DNA of 64,000 nucleotides, taken from CAVSJA01 sp963728145 (GTDB lineage Bacteria > Bacteroidota > Bacteroidia > Chitinophagales > Chitinophagaceae). A program made the translations under genes and the position numbers. The stretch covers positions 186,001 to 250,000 of the forward strand of contig CAVSJA010000007.1 of assembly GCA_963728145.1 (NCBI GenBank), given 5' to 3'. Below, in pieces: positions 9,307-17,218 of this stretch. Below the pieces are notes generated by a model. It had not been told where the DNA came from. It did not search any database and was given only the letters and a program-made list of their open reading frames with translations. Position 1 is the first letter of the stretch. Every line of letters begins with the position of its first letter.

Positions 9307-9504
9307 ACCTGATTGTTTATTTGTTACGAATGTTTATTTACAAACTAATTCTTTCCGGCAATGATGCTCTTGCGCATTTGATCTTATAATTAGTGTCGAC
9401 ACGTAGGATCGGGTGCTTAACCAGGTATTATTACGACGAGGGATAATTACTCTAATCAAAGACACGCCGGAAAGAAACTTTCCGCCAACTGCGGCCAAAT
9501 ATTT

Positions 9505-9540
9505 GAGATATCTGTAATGGGTGAATGATAGAGATATCTC
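9505..9540. promoter_or_regulatory. Two GAGATATCT(C) palindromes downstream of the sigma-factor gene
   Basis: GAGATATCT at 9505-9513 and the perfect 10-bp palindrome GAGATATCTC at 9531-9540, about 17 bases past the sigma-factor stop and in the gap before the DUF4136 gene. A further half site (TATCTCA) follows at about 9546. The same word recurs at 10278 and 11741. It could be an operator for a dimeric regulator; role inferred from position only. Confidence 0.4.
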
Positions 9541-9556
9541 AAAACTATCTCAAGGG

Positions 9557-10150
9557 TCACGATATCCTTTTGAGATCTTCTCTCAACAAGGAGACGGCCT
9601 TTCTCAGCTGCTTTTCCACCGTGTCTACTGGTCGGTTCAAAAGGGATGCAATTCTTTTTATCGTATAATGATGTTGGTCATGAAGCACATAAACTTCCCT
9701 GTACTTGGCCGGCATTTTGCGCAGAGAATGATCAATTTTTTTTCGCAACTCTGAATAATTTATGAACTGCTCTACATTATTGTGGCTTCCTTCTTCTACT
9801 TTTCCTGCTATTGAGATATGCTTCTTATAAACAGCTTTATTCCGTTCGTGATTGAATATCCTGTTTCGAAGTGCAGTATATAAATAGGAAGAAACCGATG
9901 TACGGATTTTCAATGGAGAATGGCGGGTATGTAGGTGAACGAATAAGTCTTGCACTACTTCTTCGCAACTATCCTCATCTTTAAGAAAATGTGTGGCGAA
10001 ATTTAATAAAGGGTCCCAATATTTTTTATAAAGCAGAGTAAATGCCTGGCTATCCTTATTGCTGATCATTTCAAGTAAATCCCCTTCGTTTGGTTCCTTG
10101 AGCATACCGGTTATTTTGATTGATGTTGACACTTGGCTCAATAATGACAA
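9557..10150 (-). CDS. ECF-type RNA polymerase sigma-70 factor
   Basis: A 197-residue extracytoplasmic-function sigma factor. Region 2 runs from about residue 22 (EMISNKDSQAFTLLYKKYWDPLLNFATHFLKD) with EEVVQDLFVHLHTR as the core-binding/-10 recognition part, and SYLYTALRNRIFNHER follows. Region 4 (about 140-195) has LRKMPAKYREVYVLHDQHHYTIKRIASLLNRPVDTVEKQL. An internal ATG at 10105 (MLKEPNEGD) is an alternative and perhaps better start. It is divergent from the DUF481 gene with a palindrome in between. No anti-sigma or SusC-like gene is adjacent, so it does not look like a classical FecI/FecR system. Confidence 0.92.
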   Translation of the reverse strand: MSLLSQVSTSIKITGMLKEPNEGDLLEMISNKDSQAFTLLYKKYWDPLLNFATHFLKDEDSCEEVVQDLFVHLHTRHSPLKIRTSVSSYLYTALRNRIFNHERNKAVYKKHISIAGKVEEGSHNNVEQFINYSELRKKIDHSLRKMPAKYREVYVLHDQHHYTIKRIASLLNRPVDTVEKQLRKAVSLLREDLKRIS

Positions 10151-10277
10151 AATGGTTTGATCGACTAAACCAGGAGGTGTGTACTATTAAGAAAGGGAAT
10201 GACTAAACGGAAGGGTTATTCGGGAAATGAAAGTTACTGCAATTTGTAGCTAAACAATCCAGTGTTAAAAAAAAAAT

Positions 10278-10289
10278 TGAGATATCTCA
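10278..10289. promoter_or_regulatory. TGAGATATCTCA palindrome in the sigma factor/DUF481 divergent gap
   Basis: A perfect 12-bp palindrome flanked by an A tract on the left and a T tract on the right, followed by another half site (AATATCTC) at about 10309. It lies in the 259-base gap between two divergent starts (10150 and 10410), a natural place for an operator. A short bidirectional terminator is the other reading. No convincing -33/-7 Bacteroidota promoter was identified. Confidence 0.45.
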
Positions 10290-10409
10290 TTTTTTTTGGC
10301 AAAAAAAAATATCTCTGTTCAGGTTCCAAGTTCCCGCTGGTGTCTTTATACCATATATTATAATTATGGTTTGGTGAGCTTGTCCATGGGTTGAGTTTAA
10401 AATCAGGAT

Positions 10410-11435
10410 ATGTTCAAAGGTCTCGGAATTTTGATTTTGGTTGTGATGCGATTGATGAGCCTGGATACGTATGCCCAGCTGGATACGGTTGTCTTATTCA
10501 GGGGCCAGGTCTTTATTGGCAATATCAAAGGCGCCAGGCTTGGCGTATTGACCATTGATGATAATTCGGTAAGAATTGTCAATATGAAAATGTACAGGAT
10601 CCGTAGGATCAGTGCGACTCAACGGTTTAAGATTGAAACAAACTCGAAGATTATTTATTACGGAGTGTTAAAGCAAGGTAAGGAAGATGGTTGGGTAAGC
10701 ATTTCGCTTGATGATTCATCCATAGTGAATATGAATATATTGGATATTAATACGGTTACTGCGCTCGAAGAAGGATTTTGGTCCCGGCTCAATGGAAATC
10801 TTGGGGCAGGATTCACGTATACAAAGTCCAACGACTTTGGGCAATTCAATATTAATTCAGCTGTATATTATATAGGAGAAGTAGCCGAATATCAGGTTTC
10901 TGTGTCTGCAATTGCTTCCCTTGACTCAGGTAAACTTTCAAGAGATAGAGAAAACGCCGATTTTTTTACGGCCCTAATTCTAAATCCAACCTGGTTTGCT
11001 GCCATCGGTTTTGAGTATGAACGAAACCTGGAGTTATCAATCGCAAGAAGATTTCAGGAGCTGATTGGCGGTGGAAATAAATTACTTGTACGAAAGAACA
11101 TGCAGTTATTGGCTATAAGTGGGATAACCTTCAACCAGGAGAAAAGTACCTTAGGCGTTAGCAATAATTTTTTATTAGAGATACCTTTCATTGTTCGCTA
11201 TAATTATTTCCAATACCAAAAGCCAAATCTCCAGGTTAGTGTCATACAATCAGTCTTTTATAGCTTAACTCAAAAGAATAGAGTGCGATATGGAGGCGAT
11301 CTCAACTTTTCCTGGGAATTGGTCAAAGATTTCTATTGGACGATCAATCCATACTTCAATTATGACTCAAAACCCCCAGAGGGACCCACAAATAGCGACT
11401 TTGGAGTTGCAATCGGTCTTACCTACAAATTCTGA
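10410..11435 (+). CDS. DUF481 (YdiY-like) outer-membrane protein
   Basis: A 341-residue secreted protein with a signal peptide ending DTYAQ (residue about 22). An N-terminal periplasmic part (about 25-120: VVLFRGQVFIGNIKGARLGVLTIDDN) looks like a small beta domain that repeats a fold/switch motif. The C-terminal DUF481 barrel begins with WSRLNGNLGAGFTYTKSND and ends IGLTYKF. Relatives such as YdiY are acid- or salt-induced outer-membrane proteins. It is divergent from the ECF sigma factor and could be part of its regulon, which is inferred from position. Confidence 0.85.
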   Translation: MFKGLGILILVVMRLMSLDTYAQLDTVVLFRGQVFIGNIKGARLGVLTIDDNSVRIVNMKMYRIRRISATQRFKIETNSKIIYYGVLKQGKEDGWVSISLDDSSIVNMNILDINTVTALEEGFWSRLNGNLGAGFTYTKSNDFGQFNINSAVYYIGEVAEYQVSVSAIASLDSGKLSRDRENADFFTALILNPTWFAAIGFEYERNLELSIARRFQELIGGGNKLLVRKNMQLLAISGITFNQEKSTLGVSNNFLLEIPFIVRYNYFQYQKPNLQVSVIQSVFYSLTQKNRVRYGGDLNFSWELVKDFYWTINPYFNYDSKPPEGPTNSDFGVAIGLTYKF

Positions 11436-11779
11436 TTGTCACAGAAATCTCAGGTAACGTTCAAATTTTACAGTTACGGCCAATTTCTATAAATATAGTT
11501 GGAAGATTTCTTTGCAGGCGTGTAGGTAAACGCAAGAATTCAGTACGCGTGTAATGAAATCGTGGGCATTTGATAAGAATTTCGTCTACTCGCGCCAAGA
11601 ATTCTAATCCGTGCAAAGAATTATGATTTTTAGCTGATAATGCTTTGCTTTTCTATGTTTAGCGTTTTTGGAAATGTAATTTTAGTTTATCAATTCACCC
11701 CACGAACACTACACTATCCTCTGAATCTCTCGCCGGTTTTTGAGATATCTAAATAATTTGACTAATAAAACTCCTGATT
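11436..11779. other. Intergenic region without a gene
   Basis: A 344-base gap before the DUF4136 gene. No tRNA, long hairpin or supported reading frame is seen. The only notable element is the GAGATATCT word near its right end. Confidence 0.5.
11741..11750. promoter_or_regulatory. TGAGATATCT site upstream of the DUF4136 gene
   Basis: Same word as at 9505, 9531 and 10278, here 29 bases before the ATG at 11780 and followed by AAATAATTTG, which is close to but not exactly the Bacteroidota -7 consensus TAnnTTTG. Position suits an operator overlapping a promoter. Confidence 0.4.
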
Positions 11780-12433
11780 ATGTCAGTTAAAATTTACAAG
11801 GCGTTACTCTTCGTATCACTAATTATACTGGCAGGCTGTTATCCTAAGGGTGCAGAGTATATTGACGAACTTGACCTCGTTTACACCAATTATTACAGTC
11901 AGTTTGATTTTCAGGCGAAGAACACTTATTCTTTGCCCGACAGTGTAATTAAGATTACTGGAGAGAATTTAAACGATCCAGACGGGAATGGGAAACCTGA
12001 GTTTCTGCCTAAAGCCACGGGTGACATTATCCTAAACCAGATCAGAACAAATATGACCGCTTACGGATACACTGAAGTAGAGCTTGGTCAGAATCCGGAT
12101 GTTTTAATTCTGGCCTCTTCAATGACTACTACGAACATATATTATTATTATGATTGGTGGTATTGGGATTGGTGGTACGGTGGATACTATCCCCCATGGG
12201 GTTGGTACTATCCCTGTTGTTATTACCCGGGTTATGTCACAGGCTATCGGTCAGGTTCTATCCTGATTCAAATGGTTGATCCGAAGGCTATAGGGCAGGG
12301 GGATACTAATGCGCCTGTAGTTTGGACGGCTATATTCAATGGATTGGCTGAAGGTGGTACAGCAAATATTACAACAAGGGCACAGGCTGCAATCGATCAG
12401 GCTTATGCACAATCTCCTTATTTAAAACATTAA
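11780..12433 (+). CDS. DUF4136 lipoprotein with an aromatic-rich segment
   Basis: A 217-residue lipoprotein; the lipobox is LIILAGC (Cys about residue 20). The DUF4136 domain is recognisable from FDFQAKNTYSLPDSV and ILNQIRTNMTAYGYTEV. Residues about 117-145 are almost wholly Tyr, Trp, Gly and Pro, with a CC pair (YYYYDWWYWDWWYGGYYPP is part of it), an extreme form of the Tyr-rich loop seen in the paralogue at 8740-9306. The C-terminal half (ILIQMVDPKAI...VVWTAIFNGLAEG) closes the fold. First gene of a three-gene run with two barrels. Confidence 0.85.
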   Translation: MSVKIYKALLFVSLIILAGCYPKGAEYIDELDLVYTNYYSQFDFQAKNTYSLPDSVIKITGENLNDPDGNGKPEFLPKATGDIILNQIRTNMTAYGYTEVELGQNPDVLILASSMTTTNIYYYYDWWYWDWWYGGYYPPWGWYYPCCYYPGYVTGYRSGSILIQMVDPKAIGQGDTNAPVVWTAIFNGLAEGGTANITTRAQAAIDQAYAQSPYLKH

Positions 12434-12448
12434 GTAAACAGCTAGTAT

Positions 12449-13045
12449 ATGAAAAAGTTATTTATGCTACTGATTGTTGTTTTCGGATCTAAGGCGATAT
12501 TGGCGCAGGGTGGAGGGAATTTTGTGATAAGTTATCCGATCTCATTTCCAATGGGCGATCTGAAAGATTATATAGGTGCGACAAGCTTCCGTGGAATATC
12601 ACTGGAATTCAACAAACGTCAGAAGCCAAACCTCGATATTGGTCTTGAAGCTTCCTGGCATACTTTTTACGAGCGTTCGGATTCAAAAGCATATACCAGT
12701 GAAACAGCAACTATTACGGGTGTTCAATACCGTTATACCAACGCCGTTCCGCTTCTTGCTCAGGCGAAATGGCTCAAAACTACCGGCAGTGGAAAGGCAA
12801 TGCCTTATTTTGGCCTGGGCATCGGTACAACTTATGTTGAACGAGCTACTGATTTCGGACTTTACCGGCTTACCAATGATGCATGGCAGTTTTGCCTTCG
12901 TCCTGAATTAGGCGTTCAGATGAAAGCGGGATATGGTGCTTCGTTTATGCTTGGGGTTAAATACTATGCAAATTTCGCAGGTGGTGATCTTGACGCGCAA
13001 TCTTATTTGAGCATCAATATCGGTTTTGTGTTCTCGGGTGATTAA
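12449..13045 (+). CDS. Outer-membrane beta-barrel protein
   Basis: A 198-residue protein with a signal peptide ending AILAQ (residue about 19) and repeated amphipathic strands (FVISYPISFPMGDLKDYIG, PNLDIGLEASWHTFYER, AMPYFGLGIGTTYVER, ELGVQMKAGYGASFMLGVKYY). Length and strand count fit an eight-stranded OmpW/OmpX-like barrel. It follows the DUF4136 lipoprotein after 15 bases and precedes another barrel, so the three probably form one operon. Confidence 0.75.
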   Translation: MKKLFMLLIVVFGSKAILAQGGGNFVISYPISFPMGDLKDYIGATSFRGISLEFNKRQKPNLDIGLEASWHTFYERSDSKAYTSETATITGVQYRYTNAVPLLAQAKWLKTTGSGKAMPYFGLGIGTTYVERATDFGLYRLTNDAWQFCLRPELGVQMKAGYGASFMLGVKYYANFAGGDLDAQSYLSINIGFVFSGD

Positions 13046-13059
13046 TTAAAGGCGTGCCG

Positions 13060-13704
13060 ATGAAAACAATTCTAGTTCTCTTATTCATGGGTTGGGTCGC
13101 TTCATCGAGCGGACAAACTTTCCAACTTACCGGGTATGCTGGTTATTCCGTACCGGCGACATTGAAGGGAAACTTTGGAAAGTATAAACTTGAACAAAGT
13201 CCGAATTATGGTGTGTTTGCATCATTCATATTACCGGGTGTTAAAGGATTTCCTGGTAATGTAAATATCGAAATGCAATATAACCTCCAAAGTTCGGAGC
13301 TCGATCAGCAGAAAAGCAATCCAGACAGGTTGGTCGAATTGGGAACAGCTTCATTGCATTCTTTGTTGGCAGGTGCGACAATGGATTTCAGCAGAAAGAA
13401 GGTGAAGCCGTTTGCAGGAATGTTGGTGGGTATGTCAGTTCTTTATCCGGATGCTTATCCTTGCGTCACCAGGTTTACACTTTCGGTGCTGGGTGGAGCG
13501 AGAATAGCGATATCGCCTTCAGTGGGATTTCGTTTTCAGGGACAGGTGTTTTTTCCGTCGGTGTATAATGATCCGGATGCAGGATTTGAACCAATGACAG
13601 CAGCAAGCACTGGAGTTCCTCCGAATGCAGTTGTGGTATGTGCGAATTTTTCAGGAGGAATATATTATCAGTTCAACTCTAAAACTAAACAGTTAGCAAA
13701 ATAA
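13060..13704 (+). CDS. Outer-membrane beta-barrel protein
   Basis: A 214-residue secreted barrel-type protein: signal peptide to about residue 19 (ASSSGQ), then strands such as TFQLTGYAGYSVPATLKG and PGNVNIEMQYNLQS, and a final strand GGIYYQFNSKTKQ. The ATG at 13060 is preferred over a GTG two codons earlier. It comes 14 bases after the previous gene. Its stop codon lies at the left end of a 91-base repeat (13698-13788) that carries its terminator. Confidence 0.72.
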   Translation: MKTILVLLFMGWVASSSGQTFQLTGYAGYSVPATLKGNFGKYKLEQSPNYGVFASFILPGVKGFPGNVNIEMQYNLQSSELDQQKSNPDRLVELGTASLHSLLAGATMDFSRKKVKPFAGMLVGMSVLYPDAYPCVTRFTLSVLGGARIAISPSVGFRFQGQVFFPSVYNDPDAGFEPMTAASTGVPPNAVVVCANFSGGIYYQFNSKTKQLAK

Positions 13705-13788
13705 TTTAACGAACCATGTAGGTGTGGTATCAGATATGGATATGGCGAATTCAAAGGGACGGCCATGTATTTCTATACGTGGCCTTTT
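13698..13788 (+). repeat. 91-bp direct repeat, copy 1, ending in an intrinsic terminator
   Basis: Starts at the stop codon of the barrel gene and matches 13896-13986 at all but three positions. Its right end is a terminator hairpin: GGCCATGTAT (13761-13770), loop TTCT, ATACGTGGCC (13775-13784), then TTTT. The stem has one G-U pair. Confidence 0.9.
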
Positions 13789-13818
13789 ATTTCTCCGAAG
13801 TAATAATGAGATTTCTGC

Positions 13819-13843
13819 CACGGAGGGCACGGAAGACACGGAG
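13819..13843. repeat. Short tandem array, 9-base unit
   Basis: CACGGAGGG, CACGGAAGA and a partial CACGGAG in tandem between the two 91-bp repeats. Only member of the intergenic word arrays with a 9-base period. Confidence 0.6.
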
Positions 13844-13895
13844 TATGATGGATTGAAGAATATTAATGGGTCTAATTATAAAAACGTTCAACTAT

Positions 13896-13986
13896 AAAAT
13901 AATTCAACGAACCATGTAGGTGTGGTATCAGATATGGATATGGCGAATTCAAAGGGACGGTCATGTATTTCTATACGTGACCTTTT
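13896..13986 (+). repeat. 91-bp direct repeat, copy 2, with covarying terminator stem
   Basis: Differs from copy 1 at 13905 (C for T), 13961 (T for C) and 13980 (A for G). The last two are paired in the hairpin, so a C-G pair became a U-A pair and the stem is kept. It is followed by a run of eight T. No gene precedes it, so it may be what is left of a deleted gene copy or an independent small RNA terminator. Confidence 0.9.
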
Positions 13987-14000
13987 TTTTAGATCAAATG

Positions 14001-14067
14001 AACAGCAGAACAGCAGAACAGCAGAACAGAAGAACAGATAAACAGCGGAACAGATGAACAGCAGAAC
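14001..14067. repeat. Octamer tandem array (AACAGCAG-type)
   Basis: About eight consecutive 8-base units based on AACAGCAG, with variants AACAGAAG, AACAGATA, AACAGCGG and AACAGATG. Single arm, no complementary array nearby. Confidence 0.85.
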
Positions 14068-14131
14068 TTAGAGACCAGAGCAATCAAATTAATCAGCTAC
14101 TGGCTAATATTGTTTGTCTGTTCAAAAAAAA

Positions 14132-14148
14132 GACTCCCGAAAGGAGTC
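14132..14148 (-). terminator. Terminator hairpin, distal in the tRNA tail
   Basis: GACTCC/GGAGTC stem with loop CGAAA, preceded on the plus strand by eight A, which is a T run when read on the minus strand. Third of three hairpins downstream of the minus-strand tRNA. Confidence 0.65.
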
Positions 14149-14159
14149 AATCTTTATAA

Positions 14160-14174
14160 AGCCCCGAAGGGGCT
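14160..14174 (-). terminator. Terminator-like hairpin beside the decayed tRNA copy
   Basis: AGCCCC, loop GAA, GGGGCT. It stands in the same place relative to the decayed tRNA copy as the hairpin at 14243 does to the intact tRNA, and shares its sequence, so the two are duplicates. The T run is poor. Confidence 0.5.
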
Positions 14175-14179
14175 CAATC

Positions 14180-14225
14180 TTTGTAGCGAACCCATGTCCG
14201 CCTCAGGCGGATAAGAATCCTGCGA
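14180..14225 (-). pseudogene. Decayed partial copy of the tRNA-CAT gene
   Basis: The plus-strand blocks TTTGTAGCG, AACCCATG, CCTCAGG and GAATCCTGCG occur in the same order as in the intact tRNA at 14268-14341, with a deletion of about 13 bases after the first block and scrambled bases around the anticodon. Together with the adjacent hairpin this looks like a duplicated tRNA plus terminator that has degenerated. It also contains the 15-base palindrome TCCGCCTCAGGCGGA, so part of the change may be insertion of a palindrome. Confidence 0.55.
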
Positions 14226-14242
14226 ATATTTAAGAAATAAAA

Positions 14243-14259
14243 AAGCCCCATCGGGGCTT
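14243..14259 (-). terminator. Intrinsic terminator of the tRNA
   Basis: AAGCCCC, loop ATC, GGGGCTT. Read on the minus strand it is followed by TTTTTATTTC. It begins 9 bases after the mature 3' end of the tRNA. Confidence 0.8.
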
Positions 14260-14267
14260 AACGTTTG

Positions 14268-14341
14268 TAGCGGAGATGGGAGTTGAACCCATGACCTCAG
14301 GGTTATGAATCCTGCGCTCTAACCGCCTGAGCTACCCCGCC
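14268..14341 (-). tRNA. tRNA with CAT anticodon (elongator Met, or Ile2)
   Basis: The reverse complement folds as a standard cloverleaf of 74 nt: acceptor GGCGGGG/CTCCGCT (with two G-U pairs), D arm GCTC/GAGC, anticodon arm CAGGA-TTCATAA-CCCTG with anticodon CAT, T arm ATGGG-TTCAACT-CCCAT, discriminator A. CCA is not encoded. A G1 end and lack of the initiator C-A mismatch argue against fMet. Met versus lysidine-modified Ile cannot be settled by eye. It lies in the 3' flank of the permease gene on the same strand. Confidence 0.9.
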
Positions 14342-14417
14342 AAAGGGTGGCAAAAATAATCAAAATCGGGTTTGGGTACAACTTAAAGTTTAGCGTTAAG
14401 CACTCCATTATTATATA

Positions 14418-15752
14418 TCATAAAAGGAAGAAAGACAGGATGTAAATGACCAGGATGGATATCAGTCCCATGAAGATCGTTGCGACGGAATATGCTCTCA
14501 GCATCGGTTTCATTTCCAGTCCCGAAAACTTTGCGATCACCCAGAAATATGCATCGTTTGCGTGTGAGATAAGCATTGAACCGGCGCCCATGGATAAAAC
14601 TGCGAGCAGAGGACCATTCCCATTTGCTAATCCCAATGCAGGTAATAAAGGGAGTACGATTGAAGAAGAAGTAATAATTGCAACGGTGGAAGAACCCTGT
14701 GCTGTTTTCAAAATTGCAGTAAGTAAAAAAGGAAACAAAATCCCAAGACTTCCCAATGCTAACGACTCGCTGAAATGCTGGCCAATCTTTGTTGCTGCGA
14801 GTATCGCGCCGAAGGCGCCACCAGCACCAATAATTACGAGTATACCACCGGCTTTTTCTGCCGACTCCGTTAATAATTTACCCAGACTTTTTTTCGTCCA
14901 GCCCTTTTTGCAATTCATTGCAAGCAAAACACCAATTGCCAGGGCGATGACCGGATCTCCTAAAGAAAACAATGCACTCATCCAATAACCGTAATCAATT
15001 CCTTCTTTCACAAGGAATGATCTCACTGCGATCAAAAGAATCGGAACGATAACCGGTAAAAGGGATTTGACAATTGATGGATATTCTTTTGTTTCTTGTT
15101 TATCTACAATTTCCTTTTCAACATTAGCTTCCGGAATTTTTTTGCCAGTATACCTGGCCCATAAATATCCAACTGTTGTAGCGGGGATGGCTACAATGAT
15201 TCCGATCATTATCAATTTGCCATAGTCAACTGCTAACAAACTGGCCGCAGCTGCGGCCCCGGGATGTGGAGGGATCAAACAATGCACCGAATACAATCCC
15301 GTTGCCAGGGAAGTTGCCATAACGATCATTGATACACCGGCTCGTTTTGCCAGGGACTGATTCACTCCACTCAATACGATATAACCTGAATCGCAAAAAA
15401 TGGGCAGTCCGACAACAAAACCGGTAATGCTCATTGCCAACGGCGCGTGTCGCTCACCGGTGCGATTTAGAATATAGTTTGCGATTACCCTGGTGCTTCC
15501 GGTATGTTCCAGTATGATCCCCAATGCAGTTCCTAACACAATAATAAATCCCAATGATTTCATCACATTCCCAAATCCATCCTTCATGATGCCAATGATT
15601 TCGGGTACTCGCAGCTCGACACCCAAACCCACAACAATGCAAGCAATCATCAATGCGAAAAATGGATGCACATGATATTTTGCTGTTAAGAAAATTATGA
15701 CAGCAATTCCAATAATCAGGAAGATTGAAACCTGCAGAAATGAAACGTCCAT
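14418..15752 (-). CDS. GntP-family permease, probably for glycerate or gluconate
   Basis: A 444-residue integral membrane transporter with about 12 hydrophobic segments. Family marks include FGNVMKSLGFIIVLGTALG, GLPIFCDSGYIVL, HCLIPPHPGAAAAA and AAGGAFGAIL-like GGAFGAILAATKIG in the second half. GntP proteins are proton symporters for sugar acids. The neighbour across a divergent promoter region is glycerate kinase, so glycerate is the likely substrate; this is inference. The tRNA follows 76 bases downstream on the same strand. Confidence 0.9.
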   Translation of the reverse strand: MDVSFLQVSIFLIIGIAVIIFLTAKYHVHPFFALMIACIVVGLGVELRVPEIIGIMKDGFGNVMKSLGFIIVLGTALGIILEHTGSTRVIANYILNRTGERHAPLAMSITGFVVGLPIFCDSGYIVLSGVNQSLAKRAGVSMIVMATSLATGLYSVHCLIPPHPGAAAAASLLAVDYGKLIMIGIIVAIPATTVGYLWARYTGKKIPEANVEKEIVDKQETKEYPSIVKSLLPVIVPILLIAVRSFLVKEGIDYGYWMSALFSLGDPVIALAIGVLLAMNCKKGWTKKSLGKLLTESAEKAGGILVIIGAGGAFGAILAATKIGQHFSESLALGSLGILFPFLLTAILKTAQGSSTVAIITSSSIVLPLLPALGLANGNGPLLAVLSMGAGSMLISHANDAYFWVIAKFSGLEMKPMLRAYSVATIFMGLISILVIYILSFFLL

Positions 15753-15803
15753 GATTGATAAAATTATTGATTATTCTTTGTCTACAATCACGCCGTATGA
15801 TTT

Positions 15804-15883
15804 GATTATTGATTATTGATTATTGTCATTACTCTGTTGCCGAGTCTAATTAATCAATAATCAATAATTAATAATCAATAATT
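15804..15883. repeat. Heptamer arrays in inverted orientation (GATTATT word)
   Basis: Left array GATTATT x3 at 15804-15825 and a complementary array at 15855-15876 pair at 21 of 22 positions around a 29-base loop. The right array continues to 15883. It fills the divergent gap between the permease and glycerate kinase genes and reaches to within seven bases of the GTG start. Confidence 0.85.
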
Positions 15884-15889
15884 TTAATC

Positions 15890-17023
15890 GTGGTCTCCCG
15901 CATTCTATTAGCACCAGACAAATTCAAAGGCTCACTAACGAGCTTTGAAGTATGCAATGCATTGGAAAAAGGATTGCGTTTAGCCAATCCCGGTATTGAG
16001 ATCATTCAATTGCCAATGGCGGATGGGGGAGAGGGATGGTCGGAATTGATATTGCATTATTCTAAAGGAAAGGAAATTCCGCTGGAAGTTTCCAATCCAT
16101 TATTTCATCCGGTAAAAGCATCCTGGTTACTATCTGAAGATGGAGAAACTGCATTCATTGAAATGGCTAAAGCATCAGGCTTACAATTATTGACTCCATC
16201 TTTTTATAATCCTTCCGATACTTCAACATTTGGTACGGGCCAATTAGTAAAAGCTGCATTGAAAGCAGGTGCAAAAACGATAGTTATCGGAGCCGGTGGG
16301 AGCGCCACCAATGATGGCGGCATCGGTATGGCCGCTGCACTGGGATATAAATTCCTGGATAGTACAGGAAAGGAGCTTTTACCAATTGGAAGAAGCCTGG
16401 TGAATATTCAAAAGATAGATACGAGACATAAGATTGAATTTGGCCAGACGAAATTCATAGTTGCCACTGATGTTAAGAACCCTTTGTGTGGTGAGCATGG
16501 TGCAACAAGAACATATGGACCGCAAAAAGGTGCGAATCATGAAATGGTTGAAGCACTTGAAACCGGGATGGTCAATTATTGTGAAATATTGCAAAAGGAA
16601 TTCGGTATTGATTTTTCAACTATTAATGGAGCAGGAGCTGCCGGCGGATTGGGCGCCGGGTGTATGGCTTTTCTTAATGCAGAAATATACCCCGGCTTTC
16701 AATTGCTATGGGAATTCAGTAATGGCGACGAAAAGATACGGAGTGCAGACCTAGTAATTACCGGTGAAGGAAAAGTCGACAGGCAAACAGTATCGGGAAA
16801 AGTAGTTGCGGGTGTGGCATCGAAAGCCGTTCATTTTAATAAAGAGATCATTCTTGTTTGCGGAACGCTGGAACTTTCTCCACAGGATTTAACTTCCCTT
16901 GGTATTTCCGCTACGTTTTCCATAATGGACAAACCGATGAGCCTGAAAAAAGCCTTCAAAGATGCAGAAAAACTGGTTGAGGGAATTGGATTTCAAATTG
17001 GATCATGGATAAAAAGGGAGTAG
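15890..17023 (+). CDS. Glycerate kinase (GarK/GlxK type)
   Basis: A 377-residue kinase that phosphorylates glycerate to a phosphoglycerate for entry into glycolysis. Starts with ILLAPDKFKGSLTSFEV, then PMADGGEGW, and further VIGAGGSATNDGGIGMAAALG, TDVKNPLCGEHGA and GAGAAGGLGAG, all hallmarks of the class I glycerate kinase fold; length is normal. The start is GTG at 15890, directly after the AT-rich array, since the conserved N-terminus begins within three codons. Divergent from the GntP-type permease, together forming an uptake and activation pair. Confidence 0.95.
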   Translation: MVSRILLAPDKFKGSLTSFEVCNALEKGLRLANPGIEIIQLPMADGGEGWSELILHYSKGKEIPLEVSNPLFHPVKASWLLSEDGETAFIEMAKASGLQLLTPSFYNPSDTSTFGTGQLVKAALKAGAKTIVIGAGGSATNDGGIGMAAALGYKFLDSTGKELLPIGRSLVNIQKIDTRHKIEFGQTKFIVATDVKNPLCGEHGATRTYGPQKGANHEMVEALETGMVNYCEILQKEFGIDFSTINGAGAAGGLGAGCMAFLNAEIYPGFQLLWEFSNGDEKIRSADLVITGEGKVDRQTVSGKVVAGVASKAVHFNKEIILVCGTLELSPQDLTSLGISATFSIMDKPMSLKKAFKDAEKLVEGIGFQIGSWIKRE

Positions 17024-17218
17024 TTACCCGCTTTGTTCCAGTAGTACTTAATATCGTTTCAGGATCCCTTCTATTAGCTTAGCTGTGGTAGAGACGACCA
17101 CAGTTCTTAACATAATCTCACGCCAGGTTTAATGTCTCCCTAAATAAAAGTCGACTTCCTAAACTCCTCCATTCCATGCTTTAACAGAAATTTTTATTCT
17201 AATAATGTTACATGGCGC

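Noticed and set aside
9557..10150. FecI/FecR/SusC-type regulatory cluster
   Set aside because: No anti-sigma factor or TonB-dependent receptor gene is adjacent to the sigma factor.
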